Assembly: GCF_022662575.1 (NCBI RefSeq)
Contig: NZ_JALBFU010000010.1
Span: forward strand, 28,070-92,069
DNA from: Luteimonas aquatica
GTDB taxonomy: Bacteria; Pseudomonadota; Gammaproteobacteria; Xanthomonadales; Xanthomonadaceae
Reading direction: 5' to 3'
DNA: 64,000 bases
Position numbers and translations under genes: made by a program. The notes under the pieces are model-generated. The model was given only the letters and a program-made list of their open reading frames with translations, had not been told where the DNA came from and made no database searches. Shown here piece after piece: positions 1 through 9,089 of this stretch. Each line of letters opens with the position of its first letter. Position 1 is the stretch's first letter.

Positions 1-1395
1 ATCGTCGCGCTTGACCTCCAGCGACGAATAGTCGTGCCACTTTTCCGGATAGCCGAGCGCCACGCGCAGGCCGTTGAGCTTGGTCTTGGCGTGGGCCTTG
101 GTTTCCGGCGCCATCCATTCCAGCGCGTCGATGCGCCTGCCGAAGGCGGCGATGATGTTCTTCACCATCTCCTCGGCGCGCGCCTTGGTCTCGGGCGTGA
201 AGTGGTCCTTGACGTAGAGCTTGCCGACCGCCTCGCCGAGCGAGGCGTTGGTCTCGGCCACCGCGCGCTTCCAGCGCGGGCGCTGCTGCGGCGTGCCCAT
301 CAGCGTGGTGCCGTAGAAGGCGAACTGCTCGTCGGCGAAGGCCTTGGGCAGGTGCGCGGAGGCGCGGTCGAGGGCGTGGAAGGCTAAGTAGTCCTTCCAG
401 GTGTCCAGCGGCTGCGAGGCCACCAGCTTGGCGATGCCGATCACGGCCTCCGGCTGCCAGACGACGAAGTCCTGCTGGCCCTTCAGGCCGGCTGCGTCGA
501 AGAAGGCGGCCCAGTCGATGCCTGGCGCCTTGGCGGCGAAATCGGCCTGCTTCCAGATGTTGGCGGCGCCGCGCTGCACGTCGTTGGTCTGCTCCTGCGA
601 GGCGTGCACGCGCGCGATGGCGGTTTCCAGGGCGAGGATGCGCCCGGCCTTGGCTTCGGCATCCTGGACGCCGGCCAGGGTCAGCACCTTGGCCACGTGC
701 GCCTGGTACTGCTTGCGCAGTTCGGCCGCCTTGCCGCCGTCGAGGTAGTAGCTGCGGTCGGGCATGCCGAGGCCGCCCTGCAGCAGATACGGCACGTAGC
801 GGTCGGGCTGGTGGATGTCCTGGGTGATCCACAGGCCGAGCAGGCGGTCGGTGTAGTAGTCGGTCATGTTCAGCACGTCGACGTCGGTGCGCAGCTGCGC
901 GCCGAATTCGCGCGAGAGCGCAGCCGCGTCGGCGATCTTGCCGAAGGCCTCGAGCTGCGGCTGGATCGGCGCCAGGCCCTTGGCCTCGATGCCGGCCTCG
1001 TCCATGAAGGCGGTGTAGTAGTCGCCGATCTTCTTCACCTCACCGCCGGCCTGGGCGTCCTTGGCGGCGCCTTCCATGATCGCGCGCGTGTCGGCCTCGG
1101 CTTTGTCGGCGAGCAGGTTGAAGCTGCCGTAGGCGGAGCGGTCGGCGGGGATCTCGGTGCGCTTGACCCATTCGCCGTTGGCGAAGTCGAAGAAGTTGTC
1201 GCCCGCCGCGACGCTGCGGTCCATGCCGCCGGCGTCGAAGCCGAAGCTGCCCAGCATCGGCTTGGCGGGCGCGGACGCCGGTTCGGGCTTGGCCGCCGGT
1301 TCCGGCTGCTGCGGCGCGTTGCGCTCGCAGCCGGCGACGGCCACCAGCGCGGCAACGGCGAGGAAAAGGGCTGAACGGCGGAGCGGAGCGGTCAT
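1..1395 (-). CDS. M13 family metallopeptidase, lipoprotein (C-terminus outside the window)
   Basis: Zinc endopeptidase of the M13 (neprilysin/PepO) family, predicted to be a lipoprotein facing the periplasm. The visible 465 residues begin with a signal peptide ending in a lipobox (VAGC, about residues 19-22) and a Pro/Ala/Lys linker. The M13 N-terminal domain follows; its typical opening is seen in GDNFFDFANGEWVK and later in IPADRSAYGSF and LGMPDRSYYLD. The catalytic HEXXH and the downstream zinc glutamate lie beyond the window edge, so activity cannot be judged. The ATG start precedes the lipoprotein signal directly. Roughly a third of a normal 680-700 residue protein is missing. The antisense ORFs over this region are shadows. 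Confidence 0.9.
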   Translation of the reverse strand, partial: MTAPLRRSALFLAVAALVAVAGCERNAPQQPEPAAKPEPASAPAKPMLGSFGFDAGGMDRSVAAGDNFFDFANGEWVKRTEIPADRSAYGSFNLLADKAEADTRAIMEGAAKDAQAGGEVKKIGDYYTAFMDEAGIEAKGLAPIQPQLEAFGKIADAAALSREFGAQLRTDVDVLNMTDYYTDRLLGLWITQDIHQPDRYVPYLLQGGLGMPDRSYYLDGGKAAELRKQYQAHVAKVLTLAGVQDAEAKAGRILALETAIARVHASQEQTNDVQRGAANIWKQADFAAKAPGIDWAAFFDAAGLKGQQDFVVWQPEAVIGIAKLVASQPLDTWKDYLAFHALDRASAHLPKAFADEQFAFYGTTLMGTPQQRPRWKRAVAETNASLGEAVGKLYVKDHFTPETKARAEEMVKNIIAAFGRRIDALEWMAPETKAHAKTKLNGLRVALGYPEKWHDYSSLEVKRDD

Positions 1396-1494
1396 GGCGC
1401 ATCCCGGTCGGGTAAGGAGAGCGCGCAGGGTAGTGCCATCGTCCGGATGGCGCAAAGTGCGAAAGTCACGCGCGGCATCGCGCCGCGCGCGCGT

Positions 1495-3009
1495 TCAGGC
1501 CTGCACCGCCTCCACCCGCCAGGCGGGGAATTCCTCGCCGATGCCCGGCTCCTCGGCCCAGCCGCAGGCGACCAGGCTGTCGTCGCTGCCGGCCTCGCAC
1601 AGATAGACTGCGATCGCGCCGTAGGGCTGCGCGGTGGGCACCAGCGCCCAGCCCGCCGGCAATGCGCGGGTTTCCTGCCGATAGTCGGCGTCGAGGTAGG
1701 AGGAGGCGTTGGCCTCCAGGATTTCGCGCCCGACGGTGGAGACGCGGCCGCGCACGGTGGCGATGCGCGCCTCGAGCCGCGGCGCCGTGTCCGGGCGCTC
1801 GACCTTCAGGCCGTGGCCTTCCAGCCGCGCGGCGATCTGACCGGGCACGGCGTAGGCGAACGGGCGCTCGACCACGTGGTCGCCGACGAAGCGCCCCAGG
1901 TGCGGCACCTCGACCTCGACCGGTGCGCCGTCGAGCGCGTACGGATCGCGCGTGGGAATCGTCGCCGGCGCGCCGGCGATTTCCTCCAGCCGGTAGCGCA
2001 CGGCGATGCGATCGGGCGGCAGCGTGCATGCCGACAGCAGCGCGACGATTTCGTCGCCGTGCGCGGCGACGTAGTGCAGCGTCTCGCGCAGGAAGGCGTA
2101 GGTGACGCCCACGCGCCGCTCGAAGGGAATGTAGGAATAGGCTTCCAGCAGCAGGTCCATGCGGTTGGTCAGGCCGCGATAGTTGCCGCCGAAGCGCGGA
2201 TGGTGGGTATAGGTGATCCAGCCCATGCCCTGGCCGCCTTCGTCGCGCAGGAAGTTGCCGTACCAGAAGGTGTCGAATCCATCGTGCGCCCGCACCGCCG
2301 CGCGCACCGCCGGCAGCAGCTTGGCGCGCATGTAGTCGATCGGTTCGCGCCGCCCGCTCTCCAGGGTATGCGGCACGTCGTAGGTCAGGTCGAAACGATG
2401 GATCGAGCCGTTGGTGGCGTGGCAGTCGACGATCAGGTGCGCGTTCCAGGCGTGGCAGACGCGGGTCTGCAGCAGCCGCATCTCCGGCGCCTCCTGGCGC
2501 AGGTAGTCGCGGTTGAGGTTGACCCCCGCCGGCGTGTTGCGCGTGCCCACGCCGCTGTCGGGCCCGAGCTGGCCGTGCAGGTTGGCGATGTCGAGCCGGC
2601 GGTTGTCGGGGCTGATGGCCTCGTTGCCGTCGGCGTTGAACAGCGGCACCACCACCAGGGTTAGCCGTTCGAGCACGTCGCCGTGGCGGCCGGCCAGCAG
2701 GTCGCGCACCAGCATCAGCGCCGCCTCCTTGCCTTCGACCTCGCCGGCGTGGATGCCGCAGATCGCCAGCACCACCGGCAGGCCGGAGGCGTGCGCGGCC
2801 TCCGGGGTGAAGTGGCCGTGCGCGGACAGCACCAGCAGCGGCAGCGTGCGTCCCTGCGGCGTCTGGCCGAAATCGCCGATGTGCAGTCGCGCATCGCCGA
2901 GCGCGGACAACGCTCCGATGAAGTCCATGACGTCGGCGTGGCGCGAGGTGTCGGCGTAGCGGCTGCGTTCTGCGCGGGTGAGCGGATGCGGAGCGGAGTC
3001 GGTGGTCAT
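1495..3009 (-). CDS. M14 family zinc carboxypeptidase-like protein
   Basis: Predicted M14 metallocarboxypeptidase of 504 residues. The zinc-binding HxxE is seen as HAGEVEGKE (about residues 86-94) and the third zinc ligand as DCHATNG (about residue 194). Substrate-contact residues are likely in GVNLNRDY, and a candidate catalytic Glu sits in LLLEAYSYIPF (about residue 288). The first 360 residues form the peptidase fold; the rest looks like an accessory beta domain. No signal peptide is evident, so it is probably cytoplasmic. I chose the ATG giving MTTDSAPH rather than the GTG-type start nine codons upstream. It shares a strand with the M13 gene but is separated by about 100 bp. Substrate unknown. 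Confidence 0.85.
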   Translation of the reverse strand: MTTDSAPHPLTRAERSRYADTSRHADVMDFIGALSALGDARLHIGDFGQTPQGRTLPLLVLSAHGHFTPEAAHASGLPVVLAICGIHAGEVEGKEAALMLVRDLLAGRHGDVLERLTLVVVPLFNADGNEAISPDNRRLDIANLHGQLGPDSGVGTRNTPAGVNLNRDYLRQEAPEMRLLQTRVCHAWNAHLIVDCHATNGSIHRFDLTYDVPHTLESGRREPIDYMRAKLLPAVRAAVRAHDGFDTFWYGNFLRDEGGQGMGWITYTHHPRFGGNYRGLTNRMDLLLEAYSYIPFERRVGVTYAFLRETLHYVAAHGDEIVALLSACTLPPDRIAVRYRLEEIAGAPATIPTRDPYALDGAPVEVEVPHLGRFVGDHVVERPFAYAVPGQIAARLEGHGLKVERPDTAPRLEARIATVRGRVSTVGREILEANASSYLDADYRQETRALPAGWALVPTAQPYGAIAVYLCEAGSDDSLVACGWAEEPGIGEEFPAWRVEAVQA

Positions 3010-3124
3010 GCGCGTGCGTGGCGGGGGCGAAGCCACGATTGTAGGCCGCCGCTGCGCGCCGGCATGTGCCGTTGGTGCGGGGCGGGCACGCGGCGCGGCA
3101 CTTCGCCGCGGCGTCCCGATGCGG

Positions 3125-5329
3125 TCAGGCGGCGAAGTCGTCCAGCGTCAGCGCGACCGAATCCGGATCGCCGGCCTCGATGGCACGGTGCACCGCGCGC
3201 ATCTCGGCGTGCTCGATCCAGTTGCGCAATCCGCGCCCGCTCCAGCCCGAGGCGTATCCGGCCAGGTGCGCGATGCCGGCCTCGGCCTCGAAGGCCAGCG
3301 GCTTGCCGGCCAGCATCACCCGCAGCAGGCGCCGGATGCCCTCGGCGTCGGGCAACGGGACCTCGATGCGCTTGGACAGCCGCGAAAGCAGGGCCGCGTC
3401 GACATGCTCGACGCGGTTGGTGGCCGCCACCACGAACACGGGCCGCGGCTGCGCCTGCACGCCGTCCATCTCCTGCAGCAGCTGGCCGATGATCTCGTCG
3501 GTGAAGGCGTCGCCGCCGCCGCGGCTGCCGGCGATGACGTCGATCTCGTCGATGAACAGCAGCGACGGCGCCGATTCGCGCGCGCGCTCGAACAGCTCGC
3601 GCACCTTCTGCCCGCTCTGGCCGAGCCAGCCCTGCTTGACGTCGGCGGTGGAGGCGGCGATGAAGCGCAGTCCGGTCTCGTTGGCCAGGGTGCGCGCGAT
3701 CTGCGTCTTGCCGGTGCCCGGCGGCCCGTAGAGCAGCAGGCCGCGCGGCACGCCGATGCCGCGCTTGAGGAAGGTGTCGGCGTTCTTGAGCAGGCCGGCG
3801 GTGGTCTTCAGGTCCTGCAGCGTGCGCTCGGCCAGCACCAGCGTGTCCCAGCTGGCGCCGGCGTCGGTGGCGGTGGAGCCCTGCCGGCGGAAGGCGACGG
3901 TATAGGCGTCGAGCACGGCCTCGCTCAGCGGCGCATCGTCGGCAAGCTCGCGCGCGATGCGCTTGGCCAGCCCGGCCAGGTCGCGTCCGGACATGCCCTG
4001 GGTGAGGGCGGCGGCACGCGCCGGCAGCGCGGTGGCGCGGCCGAGGCGGTCGAGTTCGTGCCGCAGGATCTCCAGGCGCTGCGCCTCGTCCGGCAGGCCG
4101 ATCTGGATCTGGTCTTCGAAGCGCGACAGGATCGCCGGATCGATCAGGTCGCGGCGGTTGCTGGCGCCGATCACCCAGACGCTGGACTGCTTGTCGATGC
4201 CGTCCCATTGCGCGATGAAGGCGTTGACGATGTCCTCGCCGAAGGCATCGGTATGGGTGCCGCCGCGGCGGGCGAACACGCCCTCGCATTCGTCGACGAA
4301 CACGATCGCCTGCGGCTCGGCCAGCGCGCGATGCCAGATCTCGCGTACCCTCTCGCCGCTTTGGCCGACGTAGCCGGCTTTCAGGTCGGGCAGCGAAAGG
4401 GCGAAGAAGGCGCAGTCCAGGCTGTCGGCCAGCGCCTTGGCGACCAGCGTCTTGCCGGTGCCGGGCGGGCCGTACAGCAGCAGTCCGCGCGCGGCCGAGG
4501 CGCTGCCCTGGGCGAAGTGCCGCGCCATCGTCGTCAGCCGCGTCGCGGTCGCCTCCGGCAGCGCGATCCGCGCCCAGGCCGCCTCGCCGCGGCGCGGCTG
4601 CGCGGGCGGGGCCGCGCGCAGCGCGCGGCTGCGTTCGATCTTCGGGGCATGGGCGCGATAGGTGTCGCAGGCGGCGCCGAATTCGCGCGCCAGCTGCTGC
4701 AGTTCCGCGGGCAGCGGCGGCAGGGCGTTGTCCTGGTACAGGTCGCGGTCCCAGACCATGATCGGAAGCCAGCCTTCGGTGCGCAGCACGATGATGGCCA
4801 GGCCGCGGTCCTGGGCATCGCTGACCGAGGCCACGATGTCGCCCGGCGCCACGCCGCGCATGGATTTCCAGTGCAGGGTGGCGAAGCCGCTGCCGCTGTC
4901 GTGGATGCGCGCCACCGTGTAGGCGTGCGGGTAGTCGCCCGCCTCGTGCGCGGCCGTCAGCCGCATGAGGCGGAAGCGGTGCGCGGCCAGGGAGACGCGC
5001 GGCCGCACCCGCATCTCGAACAGCAGCGCCGCCACCACGATCGCCGCCATCAGTACGTAGCGCAGCGGCGATGCGCCGTCGGTGGACACGCCGACGCCGA
5101 TCAATGCGATCGCCGCCGCCAGCAGCGTCCACCACGACGGCAGCCAGGCGGCGGTGGCGCCGTGGGCGGCGGCGCGCAGCAGCCGGTGCAGGCGCCAGCC
5201 GGCGAAATGCCTGCGCAGCGCGGCATCGATGCGGCGGGACAGGGCGTCGAGATCGGCCTCGACGGCGTTCAGGTCGGTGGCGGTCGGCGCCTGGCGCTGC
5301 GCGAAGGCGTTGCTCGTCGTCCTGTTCAT
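3125..5329 (-). CDS. membrane-anchored protein with two AAA ATPase domains
   Basis: Protein of about 734 residues with two AAA modules. Each has a Walker A GPPGTGKT (about residues 289 and 538). Walker B is IVFVDECEG in the first module and LLFIDEID in the second. Both have pore-loop-like and sensor-1 stretches (IGASNRRDL, VAATNRVEH). Before them lie an N-terminal helix and two hydrophobic segments (about residues 65-80 and 88-102), so it is likely inner-membrane bound with the ATPase in the cytoplasm. The two-AAA plan resembles CDC48/p97-type unfoldases, but the membrane N-domain does not match FtsH, and no protease domain is present. It may remodel membrane or secreted protein complexes; the client is unknown. 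ATG chosen over an upstream GTG. Confidence 0.8.
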   Translation of the reverse strand: MNRTTSNAFAQRQAPTATDLNAVEADLDALSRRIDAALRRHFAGWRLHRLLRAAAHGATAAWLPSWWTLLAAAIALIGVGVSTDGASPLRYVLMAAIVVAALLFEMRVRPRVSLAAHRFRLMRLTAAHEAGDYPHAYTVARIHDSGSGFATLHWKSMRGVAPGDIVASVSDAQDRGLAIIVLRTEGWLPIMVWDRDLYQDNALPPLPAELQQLAREFGAACDTYRAHAPKIERSRALRAAPPAQPRRGEAAWARIALPEATATRLTTMARHFAQGSASAARGLLLYGPPGTGKTLVAKALADSLDCAFFALSLPDLKAGYVGQSGERVREIWHRALAEPQAIVFVDECEGVFARRGGTHTDAFGEDIVNAFIAQWDGIDKQSSVWVIGASNRRDLIDPAILSRFEDQIQIGLPDEAQRLEILRHELDRLGRATALPARAAALTQGMSGRDLAGLAKRIARELADDAPLSEAVLDAYTVAFRRQGSTATDAGASWDTLVLAERTLQDLKTTAGLLKNADTFLKRGIGVPRGLLLYGPPGTGKTQIARTLANETGLRFIAASTADVKQGWLGQSGQKVRELFERARESAPSLLFIDEIDVIAGSRGGGDAFTDEIIGQLLQEMDGVQAQPRPVFVVAATNRVEHVDAALLSRLSKRIEVPLPDAEGIRRLLRVMLAGKPLAFEAEAGIAHLAGYASGWSGRGLRNWIEHAEMRAVHRAIEAGDPDSVALTLDDFAA

Positions 5330-5378
5330 CTGCAAGCCCGGGCCTGGGTGGCCCACGAAGTCCTATCGTACGGATTGG

Positions 5379-5460
5379 GATATCGGGCGCAACCGCCGTT
5401 GCGGCATCGTCTTTTGGGATCGCCTTCGGGGATCGTCTTTGGGGATCGCGGAAACCGCGC
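5379..5460. repeat. short imperfect tandem GGGATCG repeats
   Basis: Between the DGPF-domain gene and the double-AAA gene, the motif GGGATCG recurs four times at 16-17 bp spacing, alternating with short T-rich stretches (CTTTT, CTTCG, CTTTG). It lies downstream of the DGPF gene and upstream of the AAA gene on the minus strand. It could be slippage-derived or carry regulatory sites. No coding signal is seen in it. Confidence 0.45.
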
Positions 5461-5478
5461 GGCGAGCCCGCGCCGGCC

Positions 5479-5853
5479 TTATGCGCCGACCGCGCGCCGC
5501 ACCGCGTCGAAATCGTCCACGGGCCGCACTTCCACGCTGCCGGTGCGCGCCCAGGGGAAGCTGTGCGCGATGCGCATCGCCTCGTCCCAGTCCTTGGCCT
5601 CGATCAGGTTGAAGCCGCCCAGCACTTCCTTGGTTTCCGCGAACGGCCCGTCGACCACGCTGCTGCGGCCGTTGCGCACGCGGATGGTCTTGGCGGTGGA
5701 GGGTTCCTGCAGCTTCTGCGAGGCCAGCAGGTGCCCGCTCTCGCGCAGTTCGTCGGCGTGGCGGATGCAGCCGCGCATCATCTCGTCGTACTCGCCCTCG
5801 GGCAGTTCGCCGGCCAGGGATTTGTCGTCGTAGATCAGGACCACGAATTGCAT
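5479..5853 (-). CDS. YCII-related / DGPF-domain protein
   Basis: A 124-residue protein of the YCII-related (DGPF) family. The family signature [10 protein letters not shown] is seen at about residues 66-75, together with the N-terminal [10 protein letters not shown] strand and the C-terminal SVEVRP strand. Members are small dimeric ferredoxin-like proteins often encoded beside ECF sigma factors; no sigma factor gene adjoins here. The catalytic role is not established for most members. It is divergent from the ABC transporter genes to its right, with about 220 bp between the two starts. Confidence 0.85.
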   Translation of the reverse strand: MQFVVLIYDDKSLAGELPEGEYDEMMRGCIRHADELRESGHLLASQKLQEPSTAKTIRVRNGRSSVVDGPFAETKEVLGGFNLIEAKDWDEAMRIAHSFPWARTGSVEVRPVDDFDAVRRAVGA

Positions 5854-6077
5854 GGGCGGATATCCGGGTTGGGGGCGTGCAGGTTACTCGACCGGGCGCG
5901 CGGAAGCATGCGGGATCGATGCTGCAGCGCAAGAAAGGCCGAGGCCGGCATTGGCCCATGGGTGGGATGCTGTCTCCTCCATGTTTCCTCGCGCCGGTCG
6001 CAAGGAATGCGACGCGTCATCGGCTAGGATGTGCGGCGTCGTTTCGATGTCCTCATGGCGTCCCCAGAGATTCTCGC

Positions 6078-7012
<935 letters not shown>

Positions 7013-7016
<4 letters not shown>

Positions 7017-7774
7017 ACTGGCACGCGGTCCGCGCCATCTACCGCTTCGAGATGGCGCGGACCTTCCGCACCATCACCCAGAGCATCGCCTCGCCGGTGC
7101 TGTCGACCTCGCTGTACTTCGTCGTCTTCGGCGCGGCGATCGGCTCGCGCATGGGCGAGGTGGACGGCGTCAGCTACGGCGCCTTCATCATTCCCGGCCT
7201 GATCATGCTCTCGCTGCTCAACGAGAGCATCTCCAACGCCTCGTTCGGCATCTACATGCCCAAGTGGGCCGGCACGATCTTCGAGCTGCTCTCGGCGCCG
7301 GTGTCGTGGCTGGAGGTGGTAATCGGCTACGTCGGCGCGGCGGCGACCAAGTCGGTCATGCTCGGCATCCTGATCCTGGTCACCGCGCGCATCTTCGTGC
7401 CCTACGAGATCGCGCATCCGCTGTGGATGGTGTGCTTCCTGCTGCTGACCGCGCTCACCTTCAGCCTGTTCGGCTTCATCATCGGCCTGTGGGCGGACGA
7501 TTTCCAGAAGCTGCAGGTGATCCCGCTGATGGTGGTCACGCCGCTGACCTTCCTGGGCGGCGCGTTCTACTCGATCGGCATGCTGCCGCCGGTGTGGCAG
7601 AAGATCGCGCTGTTCAATCCGGTGGTATACCTGATCAGCGGGTTCCGCTGGAGCTTCTACGGCATCTCCGACGTCAACGTGGCGGTGAGCGCGGCGGCGA
7701 TCGTCGGCTTCCTCGCCGCCTGCCTGGCGGCGGTATGGTGGATCTTCCGCACCGGGTGGAAGCTCAAGCAGTGA
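7013..7774 (+). CDS. ABC-2 type transporter, permease (YadH-like)
   Basis: Inner-membrane permease of 253 residues with about six transmembrane segments and the ABC-2 signature region around [20 protein letters not shown]. It pairs with the ATPase gene that overlaps it by four bases. The family includes YadH of E. coli and exporters of drugs or glycolipids; nothing here fixes the substrate. The length is normal for a single-domain ABC-2 permease. Confidence 0.88.
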
Positions 7775-7802
7775 GCGGCGGCCACGGAGCGATCCGGTGG
7801 CG

Positions 7803-8186
7803 ATGAACGTGCGGCGGTTGCGGAATTTCTGCCGGCGCCTTCCAGGCGCCGTGGAGAATCCGCGGCCGCCGCCGACCAACATCCTCGGCTACACGGTCGG
7901 CGGCAAGTACTTCGCCTGGTTCAAGACCAGCGAGCCCGAGCGCTGGCGCTTCAGCCTGCGCGTCACGCCGGACCGCTTCCTGGAGCTGACCGACATGCCC
8001 GGCTGCAAGCCGGCGCGCTTCATGGCGCGCTACCACTGGGTCACGATCGTCGACGTCTCCAGGATGCCGGAGGCGTACCTGCGCGAGCTCGTGGAATGGT
8101 CGTACCGGCGTGCGCTCGGCGGCCTGAGCGGGAAGAAGCGACGCGAACTGCTCGGGGAGGCCGCGCCTTCGCGCGATCCGGCGTGA
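7803..8186 (+). CDS. MmcQ/YjbR family protein
   Basis: A 127-residue protein with features of the MmcQ/YjbR family, a small fold with a CyaY-like topology. Seen are the central [19 protein letters not shown] strands, [15 protein letters not shown], the RYHWVTI strand typical of the family, and a C-terminal helix with YRRAL. Family members are called DNA-binding mainly by structural analogy. It follows the ABC permease by 28 bp on the same strand, so it may be co-transcribed with the exporter. The ATG was preferred to the GTG two codons earlier because a GGTGG stretch sits just before it. Confidence 0.78.
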   Translation: MNVRRLRNFCRRLPGAVENPRPPPTNILGYTVGGKYFAWFKTSEPERWRFSLRVTPDRFLELTDMPGCKPARFMARYHWVTIVDVSRMPEAYLRELVEWSYRRALGGLSGKKRRELLGEAAPSRDPA

Positions 8187-8366
8187 TTGGCGCGGCGCCG
8201 ATCGCGTTCACGCTGTTTAAGGACGCATGAACACGCGACGGCGGATCGCCTTCGGTCTCGCATCGCGATGATCCGCGCAACGCTGGCGCGATCGCCGCTC
8301 GCGCGTATTCATCGGCGGTTTCCGGCGGCCGCCCGACACTGCAGTCCCCCTCCATCGGAGACCGAG

Positions 8367-8786
8367 ATGAAGAAGACTGCGGCAGTCGCGATCGTGCTCG
8401 CCGGTATCGCCGGCACGGCTTCGGCGCAGGAGGCGCTCACGCAGCAACAGGTGCGCGCCAAGCTCGAGGCGCAGGGCTACACCAAGGTCAACGACGTGAA
8501 GTTCCGCGACGGCGTGTGGAAGGCCGATGCGCGCAGCGCCGACGGCAACCGCGTCGACCTGCGCCTGGACCCCGCCACCGGCGCCGTCTATCCGGACGAC
8601 CAGGTCGCCAACCTGGGCGAGGCCGACGTGCGCGCGAAGCTGTCGGCGGCCGGCTACACCAACGTGCACGATGTCGACTACAAGAACGGCATCTGGAACG
8701 CCGAGGCCGACGATGCGGCCGGCAAGGACGTGGAGCTGAGGATCGATCCGGCCACGGGCAAGGTCATCGGCAAGGAAAAGGATTGA
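8367..8786 (+). CDS. secreted protein with two PepSY-like repeats
   Basis: A 139-residue periplasmic protein. A signal peptide ends at ASAQ (about residue 22). The mature part is two copies of the same unit: VRAKLEAQGYTKVNDVKFRDGVW and VRAKLSAAGYTNVHDVDYKNGIW, each followed by a strand ending in LDPATG or IDPATG. This is the PepSY pattern (YkwD/propeptide inhibitor-like strands). Such proteins may inhibit proteases or sense envelope stress, but function is not shown. A good ribosome site (GGAG) lies seven bases before the ATG. The gene stands alone. Confidence 0.8.
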   Translation: MKKTAAVAIVLAGIAGTASAQEALTQQQVRAKLEAQGYTKVNDVKFRDGVWKADARSADGNRVDLRLDPATGAVYPDDQVANLGEADVRAKLSAAGYTNVHDVDYKNGIWNAEADDAAGKDVELRIDPATGKVIGKEKD

Positions 8787-9089
8787 TCCGCGCCCCGGCG
8801 GCCGACGCGCCGCCGGGGACGCCCGCATTCAGCCCCGCCGCGGCGCGCAATCGCGCGCCGCGCGCGTTTGGGGAGGGCGAAAAACCGTGACAGCCGCGCC
8901 TAGGGCGTTCCCTAGCTTGCGGCGCGTCGCACAGCATGCGGGGCGCGGTTTCGGGGTGTGGAATGCGCCGCGAGCACACCAGTATGACAAGCGTGAGACG
9001 GCGTGTTGACAGCGCGCATGGCGGTTGCCGGGGCATTCAGATCGCAGCGGTCATCTATGCGCTCCCGCACTTCCACGCGAGCGCGTCCC
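8787..9089. other. intergenic region with hairpin and inverted repeat
   Basis: Non-coding stretch of about 300 bp between the PepSY gene and the large LysM-repeat gene. It begins with a strong GC hairpin just after the PepSY stop (stem CCCCGGCGGC, about 8793-8819). This may act as a terminator, although no T-run follows. Further on there is CTAGGGcgttCCCTAG (about 8901-8916). Possible upstream start codons for the next gene (GTG at 9003, ATG at 9018 and 9054) fall inside it. Confidence 0.5.

Noticed and set aside
2978..5833. A 951-codon open frame on the plus strand over the double-AAA gene, and similar very long frames elsewhere
   Set aside because: High GC makes long antisense frames; the translation is Arg/Gly/Ala/Gln-rich with no domain, while the minus strand encodes clear AAA motifs.
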